A stretch of DNA of 64,000 bases. Origin: JAEZHK01 sp964575255. Its GTDB lineage: Bacteria; Bacillota; Clostridia; Christensenellales; Aristaeellaceae. The stretch is taken from contig CAZNPZ010000001.1 in NCBI GenBank assembly GCA_964575255.1, forward strand, positions 62,001-126,000, in the 5' to 3' direction. Position numbers and translations under genes: made by a program. The notes under the pieces were generated by a model. The model was not told where the DNA came from. It made no database searches and saw only the letters and a program-made list of their open reading frames with translations. Below, one piece after another: positions 9,026 through 16,844 of this stretch (its first letter is position 1; the number at the start of each line of letters is the position of its first letter).

Positions 9026-9103
9026 TAAAATATCGGGGCTATTCGACGATGTATATGACACAAGGGAACCCCAAAACGTAAAAGAAGGAGGTGCGCATTG
9101 TTA
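9026..9103 (+). pseudogene. Possible relic of a motility-type gene start
   Basis: TAAA (9026-9029), 15 bp and GACGATGT (9045-9052) resemble a sigma-28/SigD promoter. A strong GAAGGAGGT (9084-9092) then precedes ATT-GTT-ATT-CAG at 9097. Clostridial flagellins begin Met-Val-Ile-Gln, so this could be a flagellin start whose ATG became ATT. The following frame soon departs from flagellin and stops, so this is a weak call. Confidence 0.2.
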
Positions 9104-9372
9104 TTCAGGGTTTTAGGCTGACTAAGGAAGCACCCGTCATAGGCCTGGATGGGCTGTCATCACATCTCATCAGTGCATCAAACCGGATTCCGCCCCAATG
9201 CGCCCGCCAGGGAGACCGCCTGACATCCAGGCCGGTTCCGCTTCCGGCGTGAATGTCATCCAGTCCGTCTACGAAGACGGCCGCGCATGCACAAACCCTC
9301 GACTGCCAAGATGCGGTCGAGGGTTTCTGCATGGCGATATGGATCATCGTCTATAGCGCCGGTTGCCTGCCG

Positions 9373-9564
9373 TCAAACGCTATTCAGCGCCTCCAGGTCG
9401 GGTTGTTGCGTGTTCGATAATGTCACACAGCGCACCTGCTCCTTGCTGCCGTTTCCCATCATTTCCTCTATCGCGCGGCTCTGCCAGGATATGCCGAATC
9501 TGTCCTTGAGCCAGCCGCATTGTTCGGACTCCGGCACATTGGTGAGTATGTCCCAGTACGCATG
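9373..9564 (-). pseudogene. C-terminal remnant of a PhnB-like VOC (glyoxalase-fold) protein
   Basis: The minus-strand frame contains HAYWDILTNVPESEQCGWL followed by KDRFGISWQ, which matches the conserved end of PhnB/3-demethylubiquinone-methyltransferase-like VOC proteins (YWxxLxxGGxxxxCGWLxDxFGxSWQ). It continues to EEMMGNGSKEQ and ends LEALNSV. Only about 64 residues survive, against roughly 140 in the family, and no N-terminal half or ribosome site is seen upstream. The original function cannot be assigned. Confidence 0.65.
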
Positions 9565-9707
9565 AATTTTCCGCTGATCTTCGCCTTCTTTTTGATTGGT
9601 TCGCAACAAACTACCCAGTTTCGCCTCTCGCCAAAAATCGCATGCGTAAAGTGTTCGACGATGTGCGCCTCACCAGGTGAGGTTCGTGCTGTATTGTTCT
9701 TGGACGA

Positions 9708-9736
9708 TTGACGCGCTAACGAGAACTACGTATAAT
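9708..9736 (+). promoter_or_regulatory. Near-consensus promoter of the small membrane protein gene
   Basis: TTGACG (9708-9713), exactly 17 bp and a perfect TATAAT (9731-9736) form one of the best promoters in the window. The predicted start point is about 25 bp ahead of the small gene at 9770. Confidence 0.75.
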
Positions 9737-9769
9737 TCAACTGGGTTCTTTTACAGGAGGGTGCATGGA

Positions 9770-9892
9770 GTGAACGTGTCGGCGTGGTGGAACTCGCTGG
9801 ATTCTCTGCTGCGCGTTTTCGCGATTTCATTCTCCTGCATTCTCTCGATACAGATTGCGCATATTCTGATTAAAAACGAAGGACAGACATGA
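9770..9892 (+). CDS. 40-residue single-pass membrane protein, unknown
   Basis: I do not recognise a family. GTG 9770 is placed 9 nt after AGGAGG (9755-9760), and the frame runs 40 codons to TGA. The product begins MNVSAWWNSLDSLLRVFAIS, followed by FSCILSIQIAHILIKNEGQT. One hydrophobic segment spans about residues 14-33, with an amphipathic Trp-rich N-terminus and a short charged C-terminus. The gene has its own near-consensus promoter and a hairpin downstream, which argues against chance. Size and shape recall small toxin-like or holin-like membrane peptides; that comparison is inference. It stands alone between decayed genes and the aldo/keto reductase. Confidence 0.5.
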   Translation: MNVSAWWNSLDSLLRVFAISFSCILSIQIAHILIKNEGQT

Positions 9893-9919
9893 TGGGTAAC
9901 GCGCCAGTCCGAAAACGTA

Positions 9920-9958
9920 TGGCAATTTCCCGGAATGGACAACGCTCCGGGTTTTCCA
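9920..9958 (+). terminator. Terminator-like hairpin after the small gene
   Basis: CCCGGA (9929-9934) pairs with TCCGGG (9946-9951) and is followed by TTTT. The flanking TGG and CCA can extend the stem across bulges. It lies about 30 bp after the small gene stop. Confidence 0.5.
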
Positions 9959-10001
9959 TTTCCCAATTAGAACCTGTGTTACCTGACAAAGAGGGTTAGA
10001 T

Positions 10002-11165
10002 ATGAAATATCGTCTGAATCCGAAGAATGGGGATCAACTGTCTCAGCTGGCGTTTGGCTGTATGCGTTTTCAGGGTGGTTTTGAGGAAACAGAAAGGCAA
10101 ATCATCCGCGCCATTGAGTTGGGCGTCAACTACTTTGACACGGCGTACATCTATCCAAACAGCGAGTCTACGCTTGGCAGGGTACTCGCAAAAGGATACC
10201 GCGACCGGGTGAAGATCGCGACAAAGATGCCGCCCTATATGGTCAAAAAGTACGAGGATTTCGACAAGATCTTCGAGGCGCAGTGCGCGCGCCTTCAAAC
10301 GGGGTACATTGACTATTACCTTCTGCATATGCTGACCGACGTTAAAGTCTTCGAGAGGATTCGGGCGCTTGGGTTCGAGCGCTGGCTTCAGGAAAAGAAG
10401 GCGCAGGGCCGGATCAGGAACCTCGGCTTCTCCTACCACGGCGGGCGTTCAGAGTTCCCGAAACTCGTCGACGCGTTCGGCTGGGATTTCGCCATGATCC
10501 AGTTCAACTATCTGGACGAGTTCAACCAGGCGGGCCGGAGCGGCCTGGAATACGCGGCTTCCAATGGCCTGCCCGTCATGATCATGGAGCCGCTGCGTGG
10601 CGGATGTCTGGCGAAAAAACTGCCTCCGTCCGTCGACGCGCTGTTCCAGGCGGCGGACGCTTCTCGCTCGCCCGCGGAATGGGCATTCCGCTGGATCTAC
10701 AACTTCCCGGAGGTGACGACGGTTCTCTCCGGAATGAACACGATGGAGATGATCGAAGAAAACGTCCGCGTCGCGTCCAACGCGCTGCCGGGCAGTTTCA
10801 AGAACGCTGATTTCCAGATGTTCGGGAAGGTGCGCGAGATCCTTCAGGAAATGATGAAAGTCCCGTGTACGGGCTGCAATTACTGCATGCCCTGCCCCGC
10901 GGGCGTCGATATCCCGACCTGCTTTTCCTGCTATAATGGAATCTCCATCGCCGGGAAGCGGCGCGCATTTACGGAATACCTGATGCAGACCAGCATGAAA
11001 AAGGATGTGGGCGCGGCGTCTCGGTGCGTTGGCTGCGGAAAGTGCGAAACGCACTGTCCGCAGAAGATCGAGATCAGAAAGCATCTGAAGTTTGTCTCAG
11101 GCGCGCTGGAGCCGTTCTATTATCGCCCGGCCAGGGCGCTGATCAAGCGATTCATGAGGCTATGA
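10002..11165 (+). CDS. Aldo/keto reductase with C-terminal 4Fe-4S domain
   Basis: This 387-residue protein is an NAD(P)H-dependent oxidoreductase of the 'predicted oxidoreductase of the aldo/keto reductase family' type. The barrel tetrad is visible as Asp in NYFDTAYIYPNSE, the Tyr of the same block, Lys in IATKMP and His in YYLLHML. The C-terminal 100 residues carry two cysteine clusters, CTGCNYCMPCPAGVDIP and CVGCGKCETHCPQKIEI, which should bind two 4Fe-4S clusters. AGAGGG precedes the ATG. The substrate is unknown. The iron-sulfur tail suggests electron exchange with ferredoxin in an anaerobe. Confidence 0.92.
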   Translation: MKYRLNPKNGDQLSQLAFGCMRFQGGFEETERQIIRAIELGVNYFDTAYIYPNSESTLGRVLAKGYRDRVKIATKMPPYMVKKYEDFDKIFEAQCARLQTGYIDYYLLHMLTDVKVFERIRALGFERWLQEKKAQGRIRNLGFSYHGGRSEFPKLVDAFGWDFAMIQFNYLDEFNQAGRSGLEYAASNGLPVMIMEPLRGGCLAKKLPPSVDALFQAADASRSPAEWAFRWIYNFPEVTTVLSGMNTMEMIEENVRVASNALPGSFKNADFQMFGKVREILQEMMKVPCTGCNYCMPCPAGVDIPTCFSCYNGISIAGKRRAFTEYLMQTSMKKDVGAASRCVGCGKCETHCPQKIEIRKHLKFVSGALEPFYYRPARALIKRFMRL

Positions 11166-11184
11166 GCGTGAAGGAGGCTCGGCG

Positions 11185-11293
11185 ATGGATCTCAACGAGG
11201 CAATGCGCGCGCGTCATTCCGTGCAAATATGACACCCGCTTGATCGAAGGCGAGGCGCTTAACGGTTTTGACCAGGTGATCCGGCCTTCATGA
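11185..11293 (+). pseudogene. Nitroreductase N-terminal remnant
   Basis: Behind GGAGG, the ATG at 11185 opens with MDLNEAMRARHSV, the typical start of FMN-dependent nitroreductases. The frame then breaks: the expected Arg-Lys-Tyr is represented by CAAATAT, as if two bases of the Arg codon were lost. The adjacent frame continues YDTRLIEGEALNGFDQVIRP before a stop at 11291. Only about 36 of some 170-200 residues remain, so the gene is dead. It directly follows the aldo/keto reductase stop, suggesting a former two-gene redox operon. Confidence 0.75.
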
Positions 11294-11307
11294 AACGACT
11301 TTTCGCG

Positions 11308-13065
11308 TTATTTTACGGCGGAATGCCCGCTGTCCCCGTTGTAGACGACGCCGCTCTTGGCGTCGACGGTGGCGAGACAGCCGGTCTTTAAAAGCTGCGT
11401 GGCCTTTTCCGCGCCCGAAATCAATGGAAGATCCAGCGCGAGGCATACGGTCGCAGCGCCGGAATCCGCCATGGCTTCCTCCGTCACCACGGCGCTCGCC
11501 CTGCGCAGTTCGTGCAGTACGTCGCTGGTGCTGCGGTCGATGACCAGAATATCGCCGTCGTGAAAATGCTTCAGATCGTCCGGCCCGGTGACCACGCACA
11601 GCCGTGCCGTGATGGGCGCAAACCCGTTGCCGACACCGCGCGCAAGCGCCGTACCCAGCACATGGATCTGCAGCGTGTTTGTGATCTCGCCGACCCGATC
11701 GGAAGAGCCGGTGATGACGATGATGTCGCCGTCCGACGCCAGGCCCGCCTCCTGTACCTTGCGGGCCGCGTCCATGAACAGTTCGCGGCTGGAAGCCTTG
11801 TAATCGTTCATCAGCGGCGTCACGCCCCAGGACAGCGCCAGCTGGCGGAAAGTGCGCGGGTTGGGCGTGATCGCGACGATCGGTGTCGCCGGACGGAACC
11901 GGGAAACCATGCGCGCCGTGGAACCGGTGCGCGTGACCGACACGATCGCCGCAGCGCCCAGGTCGTGAGCCGTGGTGCAGGTCGCGTGGGATATCGCGTT
12001 GATCACGCTCTTGTCCAGCTGCGGCTGCGCGGAATTGAACAATTCTTTGTAATTGATGAACTCCTCGGTGCGCTCGGCGATCTTGGCCATCGTGCGGATG
12101 GTCTCAACCGGATAGCGGCCGTTCGCGGTCTCCCCGGACAGCATCAGTGCGCTGGTGCCATCGTAGATGGCGTTGGCGATGTCGGTGATTTCCGCGCGGG
12201 TGGGACGGGGATTGCGGATCATCGACTCCAGCATCTGCGTTGCGGTGATGACGCGTTTGCCCGCCCGGTAGCACTTGGTGATCAGCTGTTTTTGCAGGTG
12301 CGGCAGTTCCTCAAACGGGATCTCGACACCCATGTCGCCGCGCGCCACCATGATCCCAGAGGAAAGCCGGATAATCTCGTCGATGTGCGCGATGCCGGAA
12401 CGGTTCTCGATCTTCGCGATCAGGTCGATGCCGGAGTCGCCATACCTTGCGAGCAGCCGCTTTACGTCAATGACGTCCTGCGCGGTGCGCACGAACGACA
12501 GCGCGATGTAATCCAATTCGTTTTCCACCGCGAACAGGATGTCCGCGCGATCCTGCTCGGACAGGTAGGGCATGTCGATGTCGATGCCGGGCAGGTTGAC
12601 ACTCTTGTTGTTGGAAAGCGGGCCGCCGCTCTCCACGCGGCAGGCGATGTCCTCCCCATCCACACGCTGCACGGTGAGGCCGATCAGGCCGTCGTCCAGC
12701 ATGATCACGTCGCCCGGCTTCACGTACTGGGGCAACTTCTCGTGGTTGATGTTGACGTTTCTTTCATCGCCCTCGCAGGCGCGGGTCGTGAGTGTGAACG
12801 TCTCGCCGTCCTTCAGCGTGACGCTTCCGTCCTTGAACCGGCCGATCCGAATCTCCGGCCCGCGGGTATCCAGCATGATCGCGAGCGGAACGTTCATTTC
12901 TTTGCGCAGCTCCTTGAGAAGGACTACGCGCTTTATATGTTCCTCATGGCTGCCGTGGGAGAAATTGAGCCGCGCCACGTTCATGCCCGCCAGGATCATC
13001 TGCCGGAGCGTCTCCCGGTTTTCCGAGGCGGGACCGATGGTGCAAACAATTTTCGTCTTTCGCAT
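11308..13065 (-). CDS. pyk: Pyruvate kinase
   Basis: The enzyme transfers phosphate from phosphoenolpyruvate to ADP in the last step of glycolysis. The 585-residue protein starts MRKTKIVCTIGPAS and contains the substrate and metal blocks IMLDTRGPEIR, LIAKIENRSG and VARGDMGVEIPFEELP, followed by TATQMLESM. It is about 110 residues longer than the basic enzyme. The tail, from about residue 480 (SGAATVCLALDLPLISGAEK), is the PEP-utiliser-like C-terminal extension known from Bacillus-type pyruvate kinases. GAGGAG precedes the ATG at 13065. It is monocistronic. Confidence 0.97.
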   Translation of the reverse strand: MRKTKIVCTIGPASENRETLRQMILAGMNVARLNFSHGSHEEHIKRVVLLKELRKEMNVPLAIMLDTRGPEIRIGRFKDGSVTLKDGETFTLTTRACEGDERNVNINHEKLPQYVKPGDVIMLDDGLIGLTVQRVDGEDIACRVESGGPLSNNKSVNLPGIDIDMPYLSEQDRADILFAVENELDYIALSFVRTAQDVIDVKRLLARYGDSGIDLIAKIENRSGIAHIDEIIRLSSGIMVARGDMGVEIPFEELPHLQKQLITKCYRAGKRVITATQMLESMIRNPRPTRAEITDIANAIYDGTSALMLSGETANGRYPVETIRTMAKIAERTEEFINYKELFNSAQPQLDKSVINAISHATCTTAHDLGAAAIVSVTRTGSTARMVSRFRPATPIVAITPNPRTFRQLALSWGVTPLMNDYKASSRELFMDAARKVQEAGLASDGDIIVITGSSDRVGEITNTLQIHVLGTALARGVGNGFAPITARLCVVTGPDDLKHFHDGDILVIDRSTSDVLHELRRASAVVTEEAMADSGAATVCLALDLPLISGAEKATQLLKTGCLATVDAKSGVVYNGDSGHSAVK

Positions 13066-13219
13066 GCGTTCTGCTCCTCAGCCGCAATTTTTGTAAGTTT
13101 AGCACACACAGTATAGCAGATTTATGTAAATATCTATCCGATAACCGCGAACATACCGAGTAAAATTTCTTCGGTTGAACCCATTCCATGCTTCGGGGAA
13201 TTCAACCAAAAGAAAAGCG

Positions 13220-13248
13220 TTGACCTGCGTCTCAATATGGAATAATAT
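13220..13248 (+). promoter_or_regulatory. Promoter of the GNAT gene
   Basis: TTGACC (13220-13225), 17 bp and TAATAT (13243-13248) lie just upstream of the GTG start at 13277. On the opposite strand of this 211-bp gap, TATACT near 13110 may be part of the pyk promoter, but its -35 element is poor. Confidence 0.6.
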
Positions 13249-13276
13249 CATATCATAAGTTTTTGGAGGGATCGCG

Positions 13277-14119
13277 GTGCGGCTGATCGAATACGCGGAC
13301 GCAAAAGCATTCCTCGCCGATGCACATGAGGCATTATGCTCGGACGAGGCGCTGAACAACATGCCGCTTGGTATTCTCACGCGCGGCGCGGACGGCGACG
13401 CGAAGCCGGACTGGTTCATGGCGCGTATGGAGCATGAGCAAAACGCGTGCGCGCTGATCGTGCTGATGACGCCGCCGTACAACCTTTTACTGTCCGCCCC
13501 GAACCAGGCGGTTCCGGACGGCGCGCTTCGGGCGCTTGCGGAACACTTGGTTACGAGGGGTGTTTACCCGCCCGGCGTTCTCGCGGAAGAGGCGCTCTCG
13601 TATGCGTTCGCGTGCGCCTACGCGCCCATGGCACAGAAGGCGATGGACGTCGCAACTAATGAACTTCTGTATCAGCTGACTGCGGCGGAGGATGTACCGA
13701 TCACCGGAACGCTGAGAACGGCGAACGAAAAGGATTTGCATTTTCTGCCCTATTGGATGAAAAGTTTCACGGACGAGTGCTTTCACATCCAATCGCCGCT
13801 GGATTACGAGAACACGCACTGGTCGGTTGAGCGCGGGACGATGTACCTACTGGAACACGAAGGCGTTCCGGTCACAATGGCCGGCTCGACGCGGCAGATG
13901 CCGCACGGTCGCTCCATCGGCCCCGTGTACACGCCGCCCTTCTTCCGTGGCCGCGGCTACGCCACTTCCTGCGTCGCGCTGCTCAGCAAAGCCATTCTGG
14001 AAAAGGGAAACGACTACTGCGCGCTGTTCGCGGATCGCATGAACCCGACTTCCAACGACATTTATCGAAAAATCGGCTACAAGCCGCTGTGCGGGTTTAC
14101 AGAAATCCGGTTCTCCTGA
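13277..14119 (+). CDS. GNAT-family N-acetyltransferase
   Basis: A GTG start (13277) follows TTGGAGGG. The 280-residue protein has an unassigned N-terminal half (about 1-135) and a C-terminal GNAT fold. The acetyl-CoA loop is readable in GPVYTPPFFRGRGYATSCVA (R/Q-x-x-G-x-G/A type), followed by the closing strand LFADRMNPTSNDIYRKIGYK. This two-part layout is common in uncharacterised Bacillota GNAT proteins. The substrate is unknown. HyuA follows after 31 bp in the same direction and could be co-transcribed. Confidence 0.85.
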   Translation: MRLIEYADAKAFLADAHEALCSDEALNNMPLGILTRGADGDAKPDWFMARMEHEQNACALIVLMTPPYNLLLSAPNQAVPDGALRALAEHLVTRGVYPPGVLAEEALSYAFACAYAPMAQKAMDVATNELLYQLTAAEDVPITGTLRTANEKDLHFLPYWMKSFTDECFHIQSPLDYENTHWSVERGTMYLLEHEGVPVTMAGSTRQMPHGRSIGPVYTPPFFRGRGYATSCVALLSKAILEKGNDYCALFADRMNPTSNDIYRKIGYKPLCGFTEIRFS

Positions 14120-14150
14120 CGGCGGCACAAAAAACAAAGGACCTATAAGC

Positions 14151-16154
14151 ATGGACAAATCCTTTGGAATCGGCATCGACACCGGCGGAACCTACACTGA
14201 CGCGGTCGTGTACGACTTTGTAACACGAACCATACTGGCCTCGGCCAAAGCCCTGACCACGCGGGACGACCTCTCCATCGGCATCCTTCAGGCGCTGGAC
14301 GCGCTCGATCCGGCGCTCCTTCAAGAAGCAGGAATCGTCTCCCTCTCGACGACGCTGGCCACCAACGCCTGCGTGGAGGGAAAAGGCGGGCGCGCGAAAC
14401 TTCTATTCCTGGGCGTGGATCGGAAAACGGTGGATTGGGTAGGCGCCGATGCCGGGCTGACCGACCCTGCCCTGATTTACTGTCTGGACGCGCGGACTTC
14501 GTCAAACGGACATGTCATGGAAACGCCGGACTGGGGCGCGTTTCTCCGGGACAGCGCGGACTGGTTTTCGGATGCGGACGCGCTGGCGATCGTCGCGCTC
14601 AACGCCGCCTCCGGCGCGGCGTCGCTGGAGACCGAGGCGCGCGACGCAGTTTCCGCGCGCTATCCCATCCCGGTCATATGCGGGCATGAGCTGTTCATGG
14701 ATCTTGACGCGATCCGTCGCGGCGCGGGCGCGCTGCTGAACGGTCGTCTGATCCCGGTGCTCTCGGAGTTCCTTGCGGCCATCCGAAAGGCGCTGCGCGC
14801 GCGGGGGTTGGATCTGCCGGTATCCATCATGCGCAGCGACGGGAGCCTGATGAGTGAGCAGTTCACGGGCGTCAGGCCTGTGGAAACCATCCTGTGCGGA
14901 CCGGCGGCCTCGATCGTTGGCGGACAGGCGCTTTCAGGCGCGCGGGAGGCTGTAATCGTTGACATGGGTGGGACGACCACCGACCTTGCGCTGATCCGAG
15001 ACGGATTCGCGATCCAGGCGACGAGCGGCATCCGCATCGGCGCGTGGAATACGTTCGTCAAGGGCGTTTACGTGGAGACGCTGGGCCTTGGCGGCGACAG
15101 CGTCGTTCGGCCGGACGGAAACGGTGTGCTGAGATTGGAACACACCCGCGTGATCCCGCTCTCCGTCGCTTCCAGCCGCTGGCCCGGCATCAACCCGGCG
15201 CTTCGGAACCTCTTGAAGTTACGGGAGAAACATTCGCTGCCGCTCCATGAGTTCTTCTCCCTGGTCCGGGACATTTCGGATCGCCCTGGCTATACCGATG
15301 AAGAAAAGCGTTTCTGCGCGTCGCTCCGGGACGGGCCGTTGATATACGAGGATGCCGCGCGCGCAGCTGGCCGTGACATCTATGGCCTGAACGTCACTCG
15401 GCTGGAACGCGAAGGCGCGGTGCTCCGCATCGGCCTCACCCCCACCGACATCATGCACCTGAAGGGGGATTTTTCCGCATTTGACCGCGAAGCCGCGGCG
15501 CTTGGCGCGCAGTTTGTCGCGAACTGCGCGCGGATCAGCGTGGAGGCGCTCTGCGGCTGGGTCTACGGCGAGGTCAAACGCAGGTTGTACCTGAGCGTCG
15601 CGTCGATGTTGATCCGGGAGGAAATGCCGTCCTTTCAGAAAAACGGGATCGGCGCTGACTTGAATGCGTTTCTTGACCGCGCCTGGAAGATGAGCGAACA
15701 GGCACGCGAAGGCTGCGTTCATTTTGGAGTATCCACCCGAAGCGTTCTGGTAGGTGTCGGCGCTCCGATCCACATCTTTCTGCCGGATGTGGCGCGCGCG
15801 CTGGGCACAGCCTGCGTCATCCCGGAATACGCGGGTGTCGCCAACGCGCTGGGTGCGGTTGTGGGAAATGTATCCGCCACCAGCCGAGCCACCATCCACC
15901 CGGAGGGCGAAGGTTTCCGCGTGCTTCATGCGCTCCTTTCCGAAGAGGCGCCGACGCTTGAGGAGGCGGTGCTCATCGCACGCGGCGTCACCGAGCGGGA
16001 AGCCCGCGCGGAGGCGCTTCGCCGGGGTGTTTCTGGCGAACCATTGGTTACGGTCGAGGAAAAGCCGCTGATATCCTCAAGCGGATACGGCGCGGACATC
16101 TTCATCGAGAGCGTAGTGACCGCCACCGCGATCGGGCGAATTCGAACGTTTTAG
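14151..16154 (+). CDS. Hydantoinase/oxoprolinase family protein (HyuA-like)
   Basis: The 667-residue protein belongs to the HyuA family, ATP-dependent amidohydrolases acting on hydantoins, 5-oxoproline or acetone-type substrates. The N-terminal nucleotide fold is clear in GIGIDTGGTYTDAVVYD. A second glycine-rich block, VIVDMGGTTTDLALI, lies near residue 270, and a third, GVGAPIHIFLPDVA, near 535. No HyuB partner is adjacent, as it would be for hydantoinase or acetone carboxylase, so this is a stand-alone HyuA-like protein of unknown substrate. AAAGGACC precedes the ATG. Confidence 0.85.
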   Translation: MDKSFGIGIDTGGTYTDAVVYDFVTRTILASAKALTTRDDLSIGILQALDALDPALLQEAGIVSLSTTLATNACVEGKGGRAKLLFLGVDRKTVDWVGADAGLTDPALIYCLDARTSSNGHVMETPDWGAFLRDSADWFSDADALAIVALNAASGAASLETEARDAVSARYPIPVICGHELFMDLDAIRRGAGALLNGRLIPVLSEFLAAIRKALRARGLDLPVSIMRSDGSLMSEQFTGVRPVETILCGPAASIVGGQALSGAREAVIVDMGGTTTDLALIRDGFAIQATSGIRIGAWNTFVKGVYVETLGLGGDSVVRPDGNGVLRLEHTRVIPLSVASSRWPGINPALRNLLKLREKHSLPLHEFFSLVRDISDRPGYTDEEKRFCASLRDGPLIYEDAARAAGRDIYGLNVTRLEREGAVLRIGLTPTDIMHLKGDFSAFDREAAALGAQFVANCARISVEALCGWVYGEVKRRLYLSVASMLIREEMPSFQKNGIGADLNAFLDRAWKMSEQAREGCVHFGVSTRSVLVGVGAPIHIFLPDVARALGTACVIPEYAGVANALGAVVGNVSATSRATIHPEGEGFRVLHALLSEEAPTLEEAVLIARGVTEREARAEALRRGVSGEPLVTVEEKPLISSSGYGADIFIESVVTATAIGRIRTF

Positions 16155-16212
16155 AACATTTGTCAAGCCATCAAATCAGTTATCATCAAATTCGGATCAG
16201 TGACAAGAGATC

Positions 16213-16250
16213 ATCTGCCGCGTTTTCGCGTAACACGGCAGATTGATTTT
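16213..16250 (+). terminator. Terminator after the HyuA-like gene
   Basis: ATCTGCCG (16213-16220) pairs with CGGCAGAT (16236-16243) and is followed by a T-rich TGATTTTA. It lies about 60 bp after the stop at 16154. The rest of the gap to 16333 holds a possible TTGCAA-N17-TAAGAT promoter (16270-16298) for the Nudix gene. Confidence 0.6.
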
Positions 16251-16333
16251 ATGTGCATTGTCAAAAGACTTGCAAATCCGGGCACAATATGTTAAGATTC
16301 CATCAGAGGGGTAGCGGCAAAAGAAAGGTGGTA

Positions 16334-16762
16334 ATGCCGATGATCTTTCGCAAGTGTGCGGGCGGCGTGGTGTTTTACGAGGACAAGGTCTTCCTGCTCC
16401 GCAACGAGAAGAACGAATGGGTGCTTCCCAAGGGCGTCATCCGGGATAAACAGCTGCCAAACGACGTAGCCCTCGAACGGGTCTACAAAGAAGCGGGCAT
16501 CAAAGCGAACATCATTTCTCCAGCGGGCGAAACCAGTTATGAATTCTACTCCATGACCCGCCGTCAGCCGGTATGCAACAGGATCACATGGTACGTTATG
16601 CAGGCGGATTCTCCGACCTACCGCATCGCGTTTGAACTTGGATTTACTGACGGTGACTATTACCCCATCGAACAAGGCCTCAGTCTGATTACCTACAGTC
16701 AGGACAAGGCGCTCGTGAACGTCGCCTACGAAAAATACAAGGCTTCCATAGGAAAGAAATAA
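16334..16762 (+). CDS. Nudix-fold protein with an altered Nudix box
   Basis: The ATG at 16334 follows GAAAGGTGG; the frame is open further upstream but without a ribosome site. The 142-residue product has the Nudix fold: CAGGVVFYEDKVFLLRNEK, the WVLPKG entry and the helix ending YKEAGI. The box itself (residues 34-56) departs from G-x5-E-x7-RE-U-x-EE-x-GU. Gln40 replaces the first Glu, Glu48-Arg49 replaces Arg-Glu, and Lys52-Glu53 replaces Glu-Glu. Metal binding and diphosphate hydrolysis may therefore be weak or absent. Family membership is clear; catalytic function is not. Confidence 0.82.
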   Translation: MPMIFRKCAGGVVFYEDKVFLLRNEKNEWVLPKGVIRDKQLPNDVALERVYKEAGIKANIISPAGETSYEFYSMTRRQPVCNRITWYVMQADSPTYRIAFELGFTDGDYYPIEQGLSLITYSQDKALVNVAYEKYKASIGKK

Positions 16763-16784
16763 CCAATCAGGCTGCGTTCGGGCT

Positions 16785-16813
16785 TTGACAGAATGGCATT
16801 TGGATGATACAAT
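16785..16813 (+). promoter_or_regulatory. Promoter of yebC
   Basis: A perfect TTGACA (16785-16790), 17 bp and TACAAT (16808-16813) lie about 25 bp ahead of the yebC ribosome site. Confidence 0.75.
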
Positions 16814-16844
16814 ATCTCAGCACACACTTTCAGGGGGCGAACGC

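Larger units (their letters stand above)
8481..9707. other. Gene-poor stretch with decayed sequences
   Basis: No intact gene is visible in these 1.2 kb, and base composition is more AT-rich than the neighbours. The stretch starts with a promoter-like TTGATT-N18-TATAAT (8568-8597) that leads only to a short open frame (GTG 8604 to stop 8738) with the hydrophobic run CGFLLLGILLGSVLF. It then holds a chemotaxis-receptor-like fragment, a possible flagellin start relic and a glyoxalase-fold fragment, listed separately. It reads as a site of gene decay. Confidence 0.5.
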
